A DNA stretch of 64,000 nucleotides. Source: Rhizobium sp. BK602 (GTDB lineage: Bacteria; Pseudomonadota; Alphaproteobacteria; Rhizobiales; Rhizobiaceae). The notes under the pieces were generated by a model that was given only the letters and a program-made list of their open reading frames with translations, was not told the DNA's origin and ran no database searches. The stretch covers positions 62,001 to 126,000 of the forward strand of contig NZ_JACIBC010000006.1 in the NCBI RefSeq assembly GCF_014195095.1, given 5' to 3'. The translations under genes and the position numbers were made by a program. Positions 1-8,910 of the stretch are shown one piece after another. Every line of letters starts with the position of its first letter. The first letter of the stretch is position 1.

Positions 1-447
1 GATTACGGCCAGAATCTCTTCGACCGTTACGTCGACTACGCCGATGCCTGGATCGAGGACGTCGATTTCAAGGACCCGGACACCGGCCAGCTTCTGGATC
101 GCGAGCTTCTCAACCAGGAACTGACCAAGATCGAGAAGCCGGCGGGCATCGCCAATCCGAAGGATTTCCGCAACGAGATCGTCAAGTTCTGCTTGCGGGC
201 GCGGGCGAGCCATGGCGGCAAGAACCCGTCCTGGACCAGTTACGAGAAAATCCGCGAGGTCATCGAAAAACGGATGTTCTCCCAGGTCGAGGATCTCCTG
301 CCGGTTATCTCGTTCGGGTCCAAGAAGGACGGCGAGACAGAGAAGAAACATGGCGAATTCGTCGAGCGCATGATGGCGCGGGGCTATACCGAGCGTCAGG
401 TTCGGCGGCTTGTGGAATGGTACATGCGTGTGAAACAGGCGGGATGA
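1..447 (+). CDS. prkA: PrkA family serine protein kinase, C-terminal part (5' end outside window)
   Basis: The reading frame is open from base 1 and ends at a TGA at 445-447, giving 148 residues of a protein that starts upstream of the window. The visible part resembles the C-terminal region of PrkA/YeaG kinases, which are about 640-650 residues long; the ATPase/kinase core is not visible. PrkA proteins are cytoplasmic kinases tied to starvation and stress responses. The next two genes are yeaH and spoVR, the partners that normally follow prkA, and this context carries much of the assignment. Confidence is high for the family; nothing can be said about the start or the catalytic residues. Confidence 0.88.
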   Translation, partial: DYGQNLFDRYVDYADAWIEDVDFKDPDTGQLLDRELLNQELTKIEKPAGIANPKDFRNEIVKFCLRARASHGGKNPSWTSYEKIREVIEKRMFSQVEDLLPVISFGSKKDGETEKKHGEFVERMMARGYTERQVRRLVEWYMRVKQAG

Positions 448-465
448 GCCACCAAGGAAGAAGGA

Positions 466-1737
466 ATGCACATTGTTGACCGACGCCTGAACCCAGGCGG
501 CAAAAGTCTGGAAAATCGTCAACGGTTTTTGCGAAGAGCAAAAGCGCTGGTGCAGAGAGCGGTTTACGAATCCTCTCAAAATCGCGACATTCAGGACATT
601 CTGAAGGGTGGCGAGATCAGTATCCCTCTCGATGGAACCGAGGAGCCTCGGTTCCATCGCGGTCCGGAAGGGCTGCGTGAGCATATCCTTCCCGGCAACA
701 AGGACTTCCTCGAAGGCGATATTCTTCCACGGCCGGAGAGCGGCGGCGGCAAGCCGAAGGCCGGTGGCGAAGGCAGCGGCGAGGACGCCTTCCGCTTCAT
801 CCTGACACGCGAGGAATTCCTCGATCTTTTCCTCGACGATCTCGAACTCCCCGATCTCGCCAAGAAGCGGCTGGTCTCGGCCGATCAGATCAATCCGGTG
901 CGGTCGGGCTATTCGGTGACGGGATCGCCTGCCAATCTCGCCATCAACCGCACCATGCGGCTGGCCATGATGCGGCGCGTCGCGCTGCATCGTCCGAAGC
1001 CGGAAACGGTCGCCAAGCTTGCCGCCGAGGCGGCCGAGTGCAAGGACGAAGAGCGGCGGGCCGCGTTGGAAGCGGAAATCAAGGTGCTGGAATCGAAGGT
1101 CCGGCGCATTCCCTATATCGATCCGATCGACATCCGCTACCGCCGTTTCGAGAACGAGCCGAAGCCGGTGGCGCAGGCCGTCATGTTCTGCCTCATGGAT
1201 GTGTCGGGCTCGATGTCGGAACACATGAAGGATCTCGCCAAGCGCTTCTACATGCTGCTCTACATTTTCCTCACCCGGCAGTACCGCCGTGTCGAGATCG
1301 TCTTCATCCGCCATACGGATGTGGCCGAGGAGGTGGACGAGGAGACCTTCTTCCGCAGCCCGGCGACGGGCGGCACGCAGGTATCGAGCGCGCTCGAAGC
1401 CATGCGGCGCATCGTGCACGATCGCTTTCCCGCCTCGGACTGGAACATTTATGCCGCACAGGCGTCGGATGGCGACAACGCCTATTCGGACAATGCCGCG
1501 ACGGCAGCGCTGCTGACCGATCAGATCCTGCCCGTCTGCCAGTATTTCGCCTATCTGGAAGTGGGTGAGGCGCGCAGCGTCGCGATCTCGTCCGGCTCGG
1601 CCATATGGTCGCTTTACGAGCGGATACAATTGGGCTGGCCGGTGCTGTCCATGCGCCGCGTCAGCGATCGCAGCCAGATTTACCCGGTCTTCCATGATCT
1701 CTTTCAACGCCGGTCGGCGGAAACAAGGAGCGGATAA
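466..1737 (+). CDS. yeaH: YeaH/YhbH family protein (UPF0229, DUF444) with VWA-like domain
   Basis: This 423-residue cytoplasmic protein has the length and layout of the YeaH/YhbH family. A charged N-terminal half contains a glycine-rich linker near residues 85-105. The C-terminal half is a von Willebrand A-like fold with the metal-site motif DVSGSMS near residue 245. The family acts with PrkA and SpoVR in stress or starvation physiology, but its biochemical role is not firmly known. It starts 18 bases after prkA. Its stop TAA overlaps the spoVR start codon by one base, so the three genes are almost certainly one operon with translational coupling. Confidence 0.92.
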   Translation: MHIVDRRLNPGGKSLENRQRFLRRAKALVQRAVYESSQNRDIQDILKGGEISIPLDGTEEPRFHRGPEGLREHILPGNKDFLEGDILPRPESGGGKPKAGGEGSGEDAFRFILTREEFLDLFLDDLELPDLAKKRLVSADQINPVRSGYSVTGSPANLAINRTMRLAMMRRVALHRPKPETVAKLAAEAAECKDEERRAALEAEIKVLESKVRRIPYIDPIDIRYRRFENEPKPVAQAVMFCLMDVSGSMSEHMKDLAKRFYMLLYIFLTRQYRRVEIVFIRHTDVAEEVDEETFFRSPATGGTQVSSALEAMRRIVHDRFPASDWNIYAAQASDGDNAYSDNAATAALLTDQILPVCQYFAYLEVGEARSVAISSGSAIWSLYERIQLGWPVLSMRRVSDRSQIYPVFHDLFQRRSAETRSG

Positions 1738-3284
1738 TGGCGAAGGCATCGATGGAGCGGCTCTTCGAGGGTGCGGACTGGGATTTCGCCACCATCCAGC
1801 GAATCCACGATGCCTGCGAGAAGATCGCCATCAAGGAACTCGGTCTCGACGTCTATCCCAACCAGATCGAGATCATCACCGCCGAGCAGATGCTCGACGT
1901 CTATTCCTCGATCGGCATGCCGCTCTTCTACAAGCACTGGTCCTTCGGCAAGCATTTCGCCCATCACGAGGCCTTCTATCGCAAGGGCCTGCGCGGGCTC
2001 GCTTACGAGATCGTCATCAACAGCTCGCCCTGCATCTCCTACCTCATGGAGGAGAATACCGCGACGATGCAGGCGCTGGTGATCGCGCATGCCGCCTTCG
2101 GCCACAATCACTTCTTCAAGAACAACTACCTGTTCAAGCTCTGGACCGATGCCGAAGGCATTCTCGACTATCTGAACTTCGCCAAGGGCTATATCGCCCG
2201 CTGCGAGGAGCGTTATGGTCACACCGCCGTCGAGCGGACGCTGGATGCGGCGCATGCGCTGATGTCGCATGGCGTGCATCGCTATGCCGGCAAGAAGACG
2301 CCGGACCTGCGCGACGAGGAGAAGCGCGAACGCGAACGGCGCGAATATGACGAGCGCATCTTCAACGACCTCTGGCGCACGGTTCCGGTCGGCAAGGGCA
2401 GGAGCGAGCCCGATCTCGATTTCGAGCGCCGGCGCTCGCTTGCCGGTCTGCCGCAGGAAAACATCCTCTATTTCCTGGAGAAGATGGCGCCGCGGTTGAA
2501 GCCGTGGCAGCGGGAAATCCTGCGCATCGTCCGCCATGTCGCGCAATATTTCTATCCGCAAAGCCAGACCAAGGTGATGAACGAAGGCACGGCGACCTAT
2601 GTGCATTACCGCATCATGACGCGGCTGCACGAGCTGGGTGGCATCGGTGATGGCGATTTCCTCGAATTCCTGAAATCGCATACCAATGTCGTCTTTCAGC
2701 CGTCCTTCAACGATCCACGCTTTTCCGGCTTCAACCCCTATGCGCTCGGCTTCGCGATGATGCAGGATATCGAGCGGATCGTGACCAAGCCGAAGGACGA
2801 GGACCGGCATTGGTTCCCCGACATCGCCGGCACCGGCGATGCCATGGCCGTCCTGCGCGATCTCTGGGCCAACTACCGCGACGAGAGCTTCATATCGCAA
2901 TTCCTCAGCCCGCACCTGATGCGTCAGATGCGCATGTTCCATCTTACCGACGATCCGGAAGAGGAGGAGGGCTTGCGGGTGGCGGCGATCCATGACGAGC
3001 GCGGCTATCGCCGAATCCGCCGCGAACTGGCGCGGCAATATGATGTCGGCTGGATCGATCCGCATATCGAGATCGTCGATGTCGATCTCGCCGGTGATCG
3101 CCGGCTGCTGGTGAAGCATTCCGTGCTGAACGGCGGTTTCCTCGAGGATATCGACGCCAAGCGCGTGCTGCAGCATCTCGCCGATCTCTGGAGCTACGAC
3201 GTGCTGCTGCAGGAAGTCGACGGCACCGGTGCGGTGCTGCGGGAACATCTCGCGCATCCGCGCCTGTCATCGCTTGCGGCATAG
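1737..3284 (+). CDS. spoVR: SpoVR family protein
   Basis: A 515-residue protein of the SpoVR/YcgB family, close to the usual length of about 500-520. An AAGGAG ribosome binding site lies at 1725-1730, inside the end of yeaH, and the ATG overlaps the yeaH stop as TAATG. SpoVR is named for a role in Bacillus spore cortex formation. In non-sporulating proteobacteria it sits with prkA and yeaH and its function is not settled. No signal peptide or membrane segment is visible, so it should be cytoplasmic. It is the last gene of the trio; the next gene is on the opposite strand. Confidence 0.93.
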   Translation: MAKASMERLFEGADWDFATIQRIHDACEKIAIKELGLDVYPNQIEIITAEQMLDVYSSIGMPLFYKHWSFGKHFAHHEAFYRKGLRGLAYEIVINSSPCISYLMEENTATMQALVIAHAAFGHNHFFKNNYLFKLWTDAEGILDYLNFAKGYIARCEERYGHTAVERTLDAAHALMSHGVHRYAGKKTPDLRDEEKRERERREYDERIFNDLWRTVPVGKGRSEPDLDFERRRSLAGLPQENILYFLEKMAPRLKPWQREILRIVRHVAQYFYPQSQTKVMNEGTATYVHYRIMTRLHELGGIGDGDFLEFLKSHTNVVFQPSFNDPRFSGFNPYALGFAMMQDIERIVTKPKDEDRHWFPDIAGTGDAMAVLRDLWANYRDESFISQFLSPHLMRQMRMFHLTDDPEEEEGLRVAAIHDERGYRRIRRELARQYDVGWIDPHIEIVDVDLAGDRRLLVKHSVLNGGFLEDIDAKRVLQHLADLWSYDVLLQEVDGTGAVLREHLAHPRLSSLAA

Positions 3285-3344
3285 GAGCGCGGCCCGGTTC
3301 GCGTTCGGATCGGAACGGCATCGCCGCCGCACACAGGTCAGCGG

Positions 3345-4235
3345 TTAATTGGCGGGCAGGGGCGAGCGAAGCGTCCAGCGTGCCTTGTCGAACACCACGG
3401 CCGTGCGGATCTGTTCCGGCGTCTTTCTGCGCAGTTCCAGCTGTAGATTGAAATTCCGGTCGTTCTGGAATTCACGGAAGAAGCTGAGCTTTGCGCCGAA
3501 ATCCTCCTGGGTGACGTCCTGCAGCCTGCCGATCGGATCGAGCGCGGTCTGGAAGTCGAGCCAGTGCGTTTGCGTCAGCAGCAGGACGACGGTATCGATG
3601 AGCATCTCGCCGACGGCGCGGCCATCGGGATTGTCGGGCATGATCACCTTCATCCGGATGCCGTCGAGCTCTCCCGTCGGCGCCCCACGGACGATGATGA
3701 AGAAGGATGCCGATTTCGGATTGCCGAAATCGCCTTTCTGGATCTGATGGCTGCATTCGAACGTGCCGGTGGCCATGATGCCCTGTTTCCACTCCCCGAC
3801 CGGCAGGCCAGCCTTCACCAGCGCGGCGCAGAGCGACTGTCCGGATAGGCGCCAGCTTCTGAGGAAAGCTCCGCGCAGGGCATCGACCGGCGGATCGAAG
3901 ATATGGGAGGAGGCGTGGGCATGGGCCGGCTTCGCTGCTTTCGCCGTCTTCGCAGGCGCGGAGGTGGATTTTACCGGGGCGGCGGGCGCGGGTGGCGATG
4001 TCGTTTCTTGGGGTGGCACGGGAGCAGCGGGTTGGGGCGTGGCTGGCGCTACGACGGGAGCCGGAGGCGGAGGCGCCGGCTGGCTGAACAGATTAAGATG
4101 GTAACGGGCATCGAGCGCCCTGAGATTGCGCATGTCGTTGGCAAGCAGCGCTGTCGCCAAAATGATCGAGCCGATGACGATCGCCGCAATCCAGAAGACA
4201 GCCCTGCTTTTCTTGCGAGGTGGCGCGACCGACAT
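3345..4235 (-). CDS. membrane-anchored hypothetical protein with Pro/Ala-rich linker (DUF6030-like?)
   Basis: The protein has 296 residues. A short basic N-terminus (RKKSR) is followed by one hydrophobic segment at about residues 13-32, which should anchor it in the inner membrane with the rest in the periplasm. Residues about 52-105 form a low-complexity linker rich in Pro, Ala and Lys. From about residue 112 a globular domain follows, with two cysteines. I do not recognise the domain with certainty; it recalls rhizobial proteins labelled DUF6030, but that is a guess. It stands alone, convergent with spoVR and separated from cutC by a dispersed repeat. No function is proposed. Confidence 0.72.
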   Translation of the reverse strand: MSVAPPRKKSRAVFWIAAIVIGSIILATALLANDMRNLRALDARYHLNLFSQPAPPPPAPVVAPATPQPAAPVPPQETTSPPAPAAPVKSTSAPAKTAKAAKPAHAHASSHIFDPPVDALRGAFLRSWRLSGQSLCAALVKAGLPVGEWKQGIMATGTFECSHQIQKGDFGNPKSASFFIIVRGAPTGELDGIRMKVIMPDNPDGRAVGEMLIDTVVLLLTQTHWLDFQTALDPIGRLQDVTQEDFGAKLSFFREFQNDRNFNLQLELRRKTPEQIRTAVVFDKARWTLRSPLPAN

Positions 4236-4288
4236 GGTTCAGATCTACAGCTACTCCAGAGGAAACCCGCTTAACTGCAATGACCTAG

Positions 4289-4359
4289 AGCGCTCCAGGG
4301 TCCTGTTTCGACGCAATTCCGGACGGAAAACCGCTACGCACTTTTCCTGGAATTGCTCT
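4289..4359. repeat. dispersed intergenic repeat, copy A
   Basis: The core is flanked by GCAATTCC (4313-4320) and its reverse complement GGAATTGC (4349-4356) around GGACGGAAAACCGC and a CTTTTCC stretch. Almost the same sequence occurs at 48350-48450 and 60613-60715. It lies between genes transcribed away from each other, outside any coding region. Confidence 0.75.
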
Positions 4360-4447
4360 CGCATTTCGCAGTTATCCCATGGCTACAGACAATGCGTTTA
4401 TGAACGATTGATCATTCTACCATTTTTTGTCAATTCGCAGTTGCCGG

Positions 4448-5158
4448 TCAGGCAAAATGCGCCTTGAGCGCCTTGACGGTCGCGGTGTCGGTGCGTCTGG
4501 CGGATGCGGCGGAAAAGCCGAAGGCGAGGAGCCGCGCGTCGGTTTCGGCTTGGGCGGCGGAACAGGAGGCATGTACCTCGCTGATTGCCAGGCGCGGCCA
4601 GAACGTGCCGATCGTTGCGGGGTTGACGCCCGAGCCGGGCATGATCGAGATGCGGCCGGCGGCGATGGCGATTGCTTGCTCCAGCATGGCAACGCCCTCC
4701 TGGGCGGTCTTTGCACAGCCCGAGGTCAGGATGCGCTCGAAGCCGAGGGAGATAGCGAGTTCCACCGCTGCCGCGATATCCGGAACCAGATCGAAGGCGC
4801 GATGCAAGGTCTTGCCAAGACCGTCGGCATGAGCGGCGAGGGCCTGGAGCGCATCGCGGTCCAGGCGGCCATCCGGCAGTGACGCGCCGAGCACCACGCC
4901 CGCCAGACCCGCCTGCCGGGCGGCGGCGATGTCCTCCTTCATCACGGCAAGCTCATCGGCGGAATAGACGAAACTGCCGGCACGCGGGCGGATCATGGCA
5001 TAGGCGGCGATCGGCGCTTGTGCGGCCGCCGCCATCAACCCGGCGCTCGGCGTCAGGCCGCCGACGGCAAGCGCGCTGCACAGCTCGATGCGGTCGGCGC
5101 CGCCTTCAATGGCGGCGGCAAGGCCGGCAACGTCCTCGACGCAGACTTCAAGCAGCAT
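4448..5158 (-). CDS. cutC: copper homeostasis protein CutC
   Basis: The 236-residue sequence is a full-length CutC-type TIM barrel. It opens with LEVCVEDVAGLAAA followed by GGADRIELCSAL, the typical N-terminal signature, and carries MIRPRAGSF and SGCAKTA further along. CutC was linked to copper tolerance in E. coli, though its direct role is disputed; it is cytoplasmic. Its start overlaps the 3' end of the ROK kinase gene by 11 bases, so the two are co-transcribed with the kinase first. Pairing with a sugar kinase may mean that the real role is not in copper handling. That is inference only. Confidence 0.93.
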   Translation of the reverse strand: MLLEVCVEDVAGLAAAIEGGADRIELCSALAVGGLTPSAGLMAAAAQAPIAAYAMIRPRAGSFVYSADELAVMKEDIAAARQAGLAGVVLGASLPDGRLDRDALQALAAHADGLGKTLHRAFDLVPDIAAAVELAISLGFERILTSGCAKTAQEGVAMLEQAIAIAAGRISIMPGSGVNPATIGTFWPRLAISEVHASCSAAQAETDARLLAFGFSAASARRTDTATVKALKAHFA

Positions 5159-6074
5159 GGCCGCGTTCCCCGGCGAATTTCAACCCCAGCAATGCGGCGC
5201 CGATCAGGCCGGGCTCGATCTTGCACTCGCTTGGGACGACCAGCGGCCGGTCGAACTTGCGCAGGATGCGGCTGCGCACCGCCATATCGAGACGCGCGAG
5301 CAGCGGTTCGACATTGGAAAGGCCACCGCCGACCGGAACGATCGTCGCGCCGGTGATGTTGACGGTGAGCGCCAGCGGCGAGGCGACGAGATCGACCATC
5401 ACGTCGATCGTCCGCTCCGCCTCGGCATCGCCGGCGAGCCAATGGCCGATGATCTCCTCGCTGGAAAGTTCCCGGTCGTGCAGCGTCTTGTGCAGGCGCT
5501 CGAGTCCACGGGCGCCGCCGACGGTGTCGACGCAGCCCTTCTGGCCGCAGCCGCAAGGATAGGCCGGGATGGCGGCCGGAGGATTGCCGGCGAAGGAAGC
5601 GATGATCGGGCCGTGGCCCCACTCGCCGGCAAAGCCGCCGGCGGCGTTGACGAGGCGGCCATCCGCCACCAGGCCGCCGCCGACGCCGGTGCCGAGAATG
5701 GCGCCGAAGACGATGCGGTGGCCGCGTCCCGCACCCGACATCGCCTCGGCCATGGCGAAGCAATCGGCATCGTTGGCGATCAGCACGGGATAGCCGAGTT
5801 CCGCCTCCAGCTCGGCGGCCAGCCGCCGGCCGTGGATGCAGGGGATATTGGCGCAGATGAGCGCCTGGGTGTCCGGATCGACGACGCCGGCGATGGAAAA
5901 GGAGATGCAGTCCGGTGTCTCGCCCGCCTCGGCGACGACGGCGCGGAGCGTCGCGACGAAGTCGGCGAAATCCTGCTTCGGCGTCGGGCGCCGGGCGAGC
6001 GGAACGATATCCGTCTCGGAGCGGGCGATGCCGCCCTTGATGGCGGAGCCGCCGATGTCGAAGGAAACGATCAT
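5148..6074 (-). CDS. ROK family sugar kinase
   Basis: A 308-residue ROK protein. The N-terminal phosphate-binding motif DIGGSAIKGG starts at about residue 5. The GEWGHGP motif and the zinc-binding cluster CGCGQKGC are in the expected order near the middle, so it is likely an active hexose or N-acetylhexosamine kinase. It has no N-terminal helix-turn-helix, which argues against a ROK repressor. The ATG at 6074 places the fold directly at the N-terminus and fits the family; an in-frame start 39 bases upstream would add a tail unlike relatives. The substrate cannot be read from sequence. It overlaps cutC downstream. Confidence 0.9.
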   Translation of the reverse strand: MIVSFDIGGSAIKGGIARSETDIVPLARRPTPKQDFADFVATLRAVVAEAGETPDCISFSIAGVVDPDTQALICANIPCIHGRRLAAELEAELGYPVLIANDADCFAMAEAMSGAGRGHRIVFGAILGTGVGGGLVADGRLVNAAGGFAGEWGHGPIIASFAGNPPAAIPAYPCGCGQKGCVDTVGGARGLERLHKTLHDRELSSEEIIGHWLAGDAEAERTIDVMVDLVASPLALTVNITGATIVPVGGGLSNVEPLLARLDMAVRSRILRKFDRPLVVPSECKIEPGLIGAALLGLKFAGERGHAA

Positions 6075-6166
6075 GAATATTCGCCTGCGGGAAACATGCG
6101 GACTTGCTCGCACCCTTTGCCGCTCTTTGCAAGGCCAATCCGTGGCCGTCCGCCGCCCCGGCGCGG

Positions 6167-7507
6167 TCAGGCGCCGGGCAAGGTGATCCTGGCCTCGAAG
6201 CCATCCGCCTGGCCGGTGGCCGGCGACAGGAGATCGAGGCGGCCGCCGATCTGGCTGACGATGCGTTCGGCGATGGCAAGGCCGAGGCCGGAGCCGGAGG
6301 CTTTCGTCTTGCCGCGCCAGAAGCGTTTCTTGAGGCTCGTCAATTCTTCCGTGGAAAGCGCGCGGCCGCCATTGAGGATGCGGATGACGCCGGCCTCGAT
6401 CTTGACGGTCACCTCGTCGTCATCAGGTCCATGGATCAGGGCATTCTCGAGCAGATTGCGGATGACGATGGCGAAGGCATCGATATCGACGTTGCGGACC
6501 AGCTTTTCGTCCGCCTGTCTTTCCAGCAGGATGCGACCGGCCGTGCCGGTATCGCGGTCGTAATCGCCGATGACAGTTTCGATGACGGCCATGAGGTCGG
6601 CGGGCTTGTCGCCGGCGCCGATACCGGCCTGGGCGCGGGAAAGCTGCAGCAGCTTTTCCGCCAGCCGTCCGAGATTGGAGAGCGAGGTCTCGATCCGGCC
6701 GGCGCGCTCGGTGAGCGGTCCCGGCGGCAGCTCGGCGATGAGGCGCTGCGTCTGGACGAGCGCGCCGGCGATCGGCGTGCGCAGCTCGTGGGCGCTGTTG
6801 GCGGTGAATTCGCGCTCGGCCTCCAGCGCGGCGCGCAGGCGCTCCAGCAGCAGGTTGACGGAGCGGGCGATCGGCTGGAGTTCGCGCGGGAGCGTATCAC
6901 TCTGCAGCGGCGCCATGTTGCCGCCGTCCTTGGTGGCGATGTCCGACCGCAAGCGATCGATCGGCCGCAGCGAACGGCCGACGGCGAACGAGATGGCGAC
7001 GATGCTGGCCGGGATGAGGGCAAGCAGCGGCCAGAGCAGGGCGACGCCGCTCTCGCGCGAGGCTTCGCGCCGGTTCTTGAAGGCATCGGCGACATGCAGG
7101 AAGATCGTGCCGTTCATCGAGGATTCGGTATAGATCCGGTATCTCGGCGTGTTGTGGAAGCCGATCTTCAACGGCACGTCATAGGCGGTTGCCGGCGCAT
7201 CATGGGAGTGCAGGATGACCTTGCCGCTCGCGTCGAGCACCTGATAGGTGAGATATTCGCGGTTCAGCCCCTTGTTGAGCTCCTCCAGGCTTTGCGGATC
7301 GCTGGAGGCGTCGCGGTTGGCGAGATCGTCGACCACTAGCGGCATCAGCCGCTCGGCCGTTTCCTGCAGCGCGCCGTCGAAGGTCTCGGAAAGCTCGTGA
7401 TTGACGACATAGACGCCGATGCCGACGGCGATCAGCCAGAAGAGGACGACCGTTCCGGTGAGTGCCGCGATCAGGCGGCGTGTGATGCTGGCGGGGCGCA
7501 GGATCAT
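6167..7507 (-). CDS. two-component sensor histidine kinase
   Basis: A 446-residue inner-membrane histidine kinase. Residues about 10-32 and 170-190 are membrane segments enclosing a periplasmic sensor of about 135 residues. The H-box HELRTP near residue 240 carries the phosphorylated His. The N-box NLLENALIHG and the G-box GSGLGLAIAERI complete the catalytic domain. The architecture resembles the QseC/TctE type. Its start ATG overlaps the stop of the response regulator (ATGA at 7504-7507), so both proteins are made from one message. The stimulus is unknown; no obvious target operon touches the pair. Confidence 0.94.
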   Translation of the reverse strand: MILRPASITRRLIAALTGTVVLFWLIAVGIGVYVVNHELSETFDGALQETAERLMPLVVDDLANRDASSDPQSLEELNKGLNREYLTYQVLDASGKVILHSHDAPATAYDVPLKIGFHNTPRYRIYTESSMNGTIFLHVADAFKNRREASRESGVALLWPLLALIPASIVAISFAVGRSLRPIDRLRSDIATKDGGNMAPLQSDTLPRELQPIARSVNLLLERLRAALEAEREFTANSAHELRTPIAGALVQTQRLIAELPPGPLTERAGRIETSLSNLGRLAEKLLQLSRAQAGIGAGDKPADLMAVIETVIGDYDRDTGTAGRILLERQADEKLVRNVDIDAFAIVIRNLLENALIHGPDDDEVTVKIEAGVIRILNGGRALSTEELTSLKKRFWRGKTKASGSGLGLAIAERIVSQIGGRLDLLSPATGQADGFEARITLPGA

Positions 7508-8163
7508 CGGTCACCCAGGCAATAGCCGACGCCGCGGGCGGTGCGGATGCGGTCCTTGCCGATCTTCTTGCGCAGGCGGCTCACATAGACTTCCACGGTG
7601 TTGCTTTCGATTTCCGAGCCGAAGGCGTAGAGCGCCTCCTCGATCTGGTCCTTGGAAATGATCGCGCCCGGCCGCGTCACCAGAAGGTCGAGCACCGCCC
7701 ACTCGCGGCCGGTGAGCACGACATCCTTGCCGTCGAGCCGCACCCGCCGCTGCGGCTGGTCGATTTCCAGATCGGCGAAGCGGATGGTCGGCTGCGGGCT
7801 GCCGCTGTAGCGCCGGGCCACGGCCAGGATGCGGGCGGAGAGCTCGCCGAGATTGAACGGCTTGACGAGATAATCGTCGGCGCCGCTGTTCAATCCCTCG
7901 ATGCGGTCGGAGATCTGATCGCGAGCGGTGAGGATGATCACCGGCGTTTCGTCGGGCTTGCGGCGCAGCTTCTTGAGAAAATCGATGCCGATGCCGTCGG
8001 GAAGCTGGAGGTCGAGCAGGATCAGGCCGTAATTCACGGCACTGGTGACTTCCGTCGCATCCGCAAGATTCTTGACCCAGTCGATGGCGTGGGTGGTCGC
8101 GGCAATATGATCGCGGACCGCGCTGCCGATGGTTTCATCGTCTTCGACCAGAAGAATTCTCAC
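7504..8163 (-). CDS. OmpR/PhoB-type response regulator
   Basis: A 219-residue response regulator. The receiver domain (about 1-115) has the acidic pair VEDDE, the phospho-acceptor Asp in LILLDLQLPDG (Asp near 51) and the conserved Lys in LVKPF. The C-terminal winged helix (about 125-219) has the typical TGREWAVLDLL and VEVYVSRLRKKIG segments. It resembles the QseB/TctD group. It is the first gene of the pair with the kinase downstream. A 234-base gap separates it from the divergent fucU-like gene. Confidence 0.95.
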   Translation of the reverse strand: MRILLVEDDETIGSAVRDHIAATTHAIDWVKNLADATEVTSAVNYGLILLDLQLPDGIGIDFLKKLRRKPDETPVIILTARDQISDRIEGLNSGADDYLVKPFNLGELSARILAVARRYSGSPQPTIRFADLEIDQPQRRVRLDGKDVVLTGREWAVLDLLVTRPGAIISKDQIEEALYAFGSEIESNTVEVYVSRLRKKIGKDRIRTARGVGYCLGDR

Positions 8164-8397
8164 CTGTCCCTCGCAACCATTGCCTGCGCTTTCAGTTAAT
8201 GCCGCCGAACCTATCTGGTCAATAAAGGCCGAAATAAGCCGGCGTGGAAAGCCTGTTTCCGTCGCGAATTATCCGAGGCCTGGGCTCACGTCACGGCGGC
8301 TATGGACAGCGACCGTGACCGCGATTACTTGTTTGCACCCAAAGCGAACAGCGCGGCGAGAAGATCGCCGCCAATCAGGATCTGGAGGAGCTCGCTC

Positions 8398-8853
8398 ATG
8401 TTGAAGGGAATTTCGCCGCGGTTGAATGCGGACGTGCTGCACGCACTGGCATCGATGGGGCATGGCGACATGCTTGTCGTGGTCGACACGAATTTTCCGG
8501 CCGAGTCGATCGCGCAGCAGACGATGCTCGGCCATCTTCTGCGGATCGACAACGTATCGGCGGCCGAGGCCGTCGAGGCGCTGCTGTCGCTGATGCCGCT
8601 CGATACCTTCATCGACGATGCCGCGACGCGGATGGAAGTGGTGGGCGCGCCGGCGGAGGTGCCGAAGGTTCAGCATGAAGTGCAGGCGGCGATCGATCGC
8701 GCCGAGGGCAAGCACTGGCCGCTCGTGCCGGTCGAGCGTTACGCTTTCTATGAGCGGGCGAAAGAGGCCTATTGCGTGATCCAGACCGGCGAGCGCCGCT
8801 TCTATGGTTGTTTCACCTTGACCAAGGGCGTCATCCCGCCGGAAACTGAATGA
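8398..8853 (+). CDS. fucU: RbsD/FucU family sugar mutarotase, FucU-like
   Basis: The 151-residue protein closely follows E. coli FucU in its conserved blocks. It starts MLKGISP and has MGHGD near residue 20 with the catalytic-type His. A later segment reads RYAFYERAKEAY and ITGER-like QTGERRFYG, followed by KKGV-like TKGVIPP. FucU interconverts the anomers of L-fucose and related sugars in the cytoplasm. The ATG at 8398 is preceded by GGAGGAG (8384-8390), which decides the start. It is upstream of and co-directional with the SorC regulator. L-fucose-type genes also appear at 26290-29150, so a role there is possible, but a role beside the polyol operon cannot be excluded. Confidence 0.9.
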   Translation: MLKGISPRLNADVLHALASMGHGDMLVVVDTNFPAESIAQQTMLGHLLRIDNVSAAEAVEALLSLMPLDTFIDDAATRMEVVGAPAEVPKVQHEVQAAIDRAEGKHWPLVPVERYAFYERAKEAYCVIQTGERRFYGCFTLTKGVIPPETE

Positions 8854-8910
8854 TCTGCGGCGCCGGGTCTTCCCGCTCCGGCGAGAGGCTCTTTTCGGCA
8901 AAGGAACGTG

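Noticed and set aside
1704-3257. 517-codon minus-strand open frame opposite spoVR
   Set aside because: spoVR is supported by family match, ribosome site and operon overlap; the opposite frame has no features.
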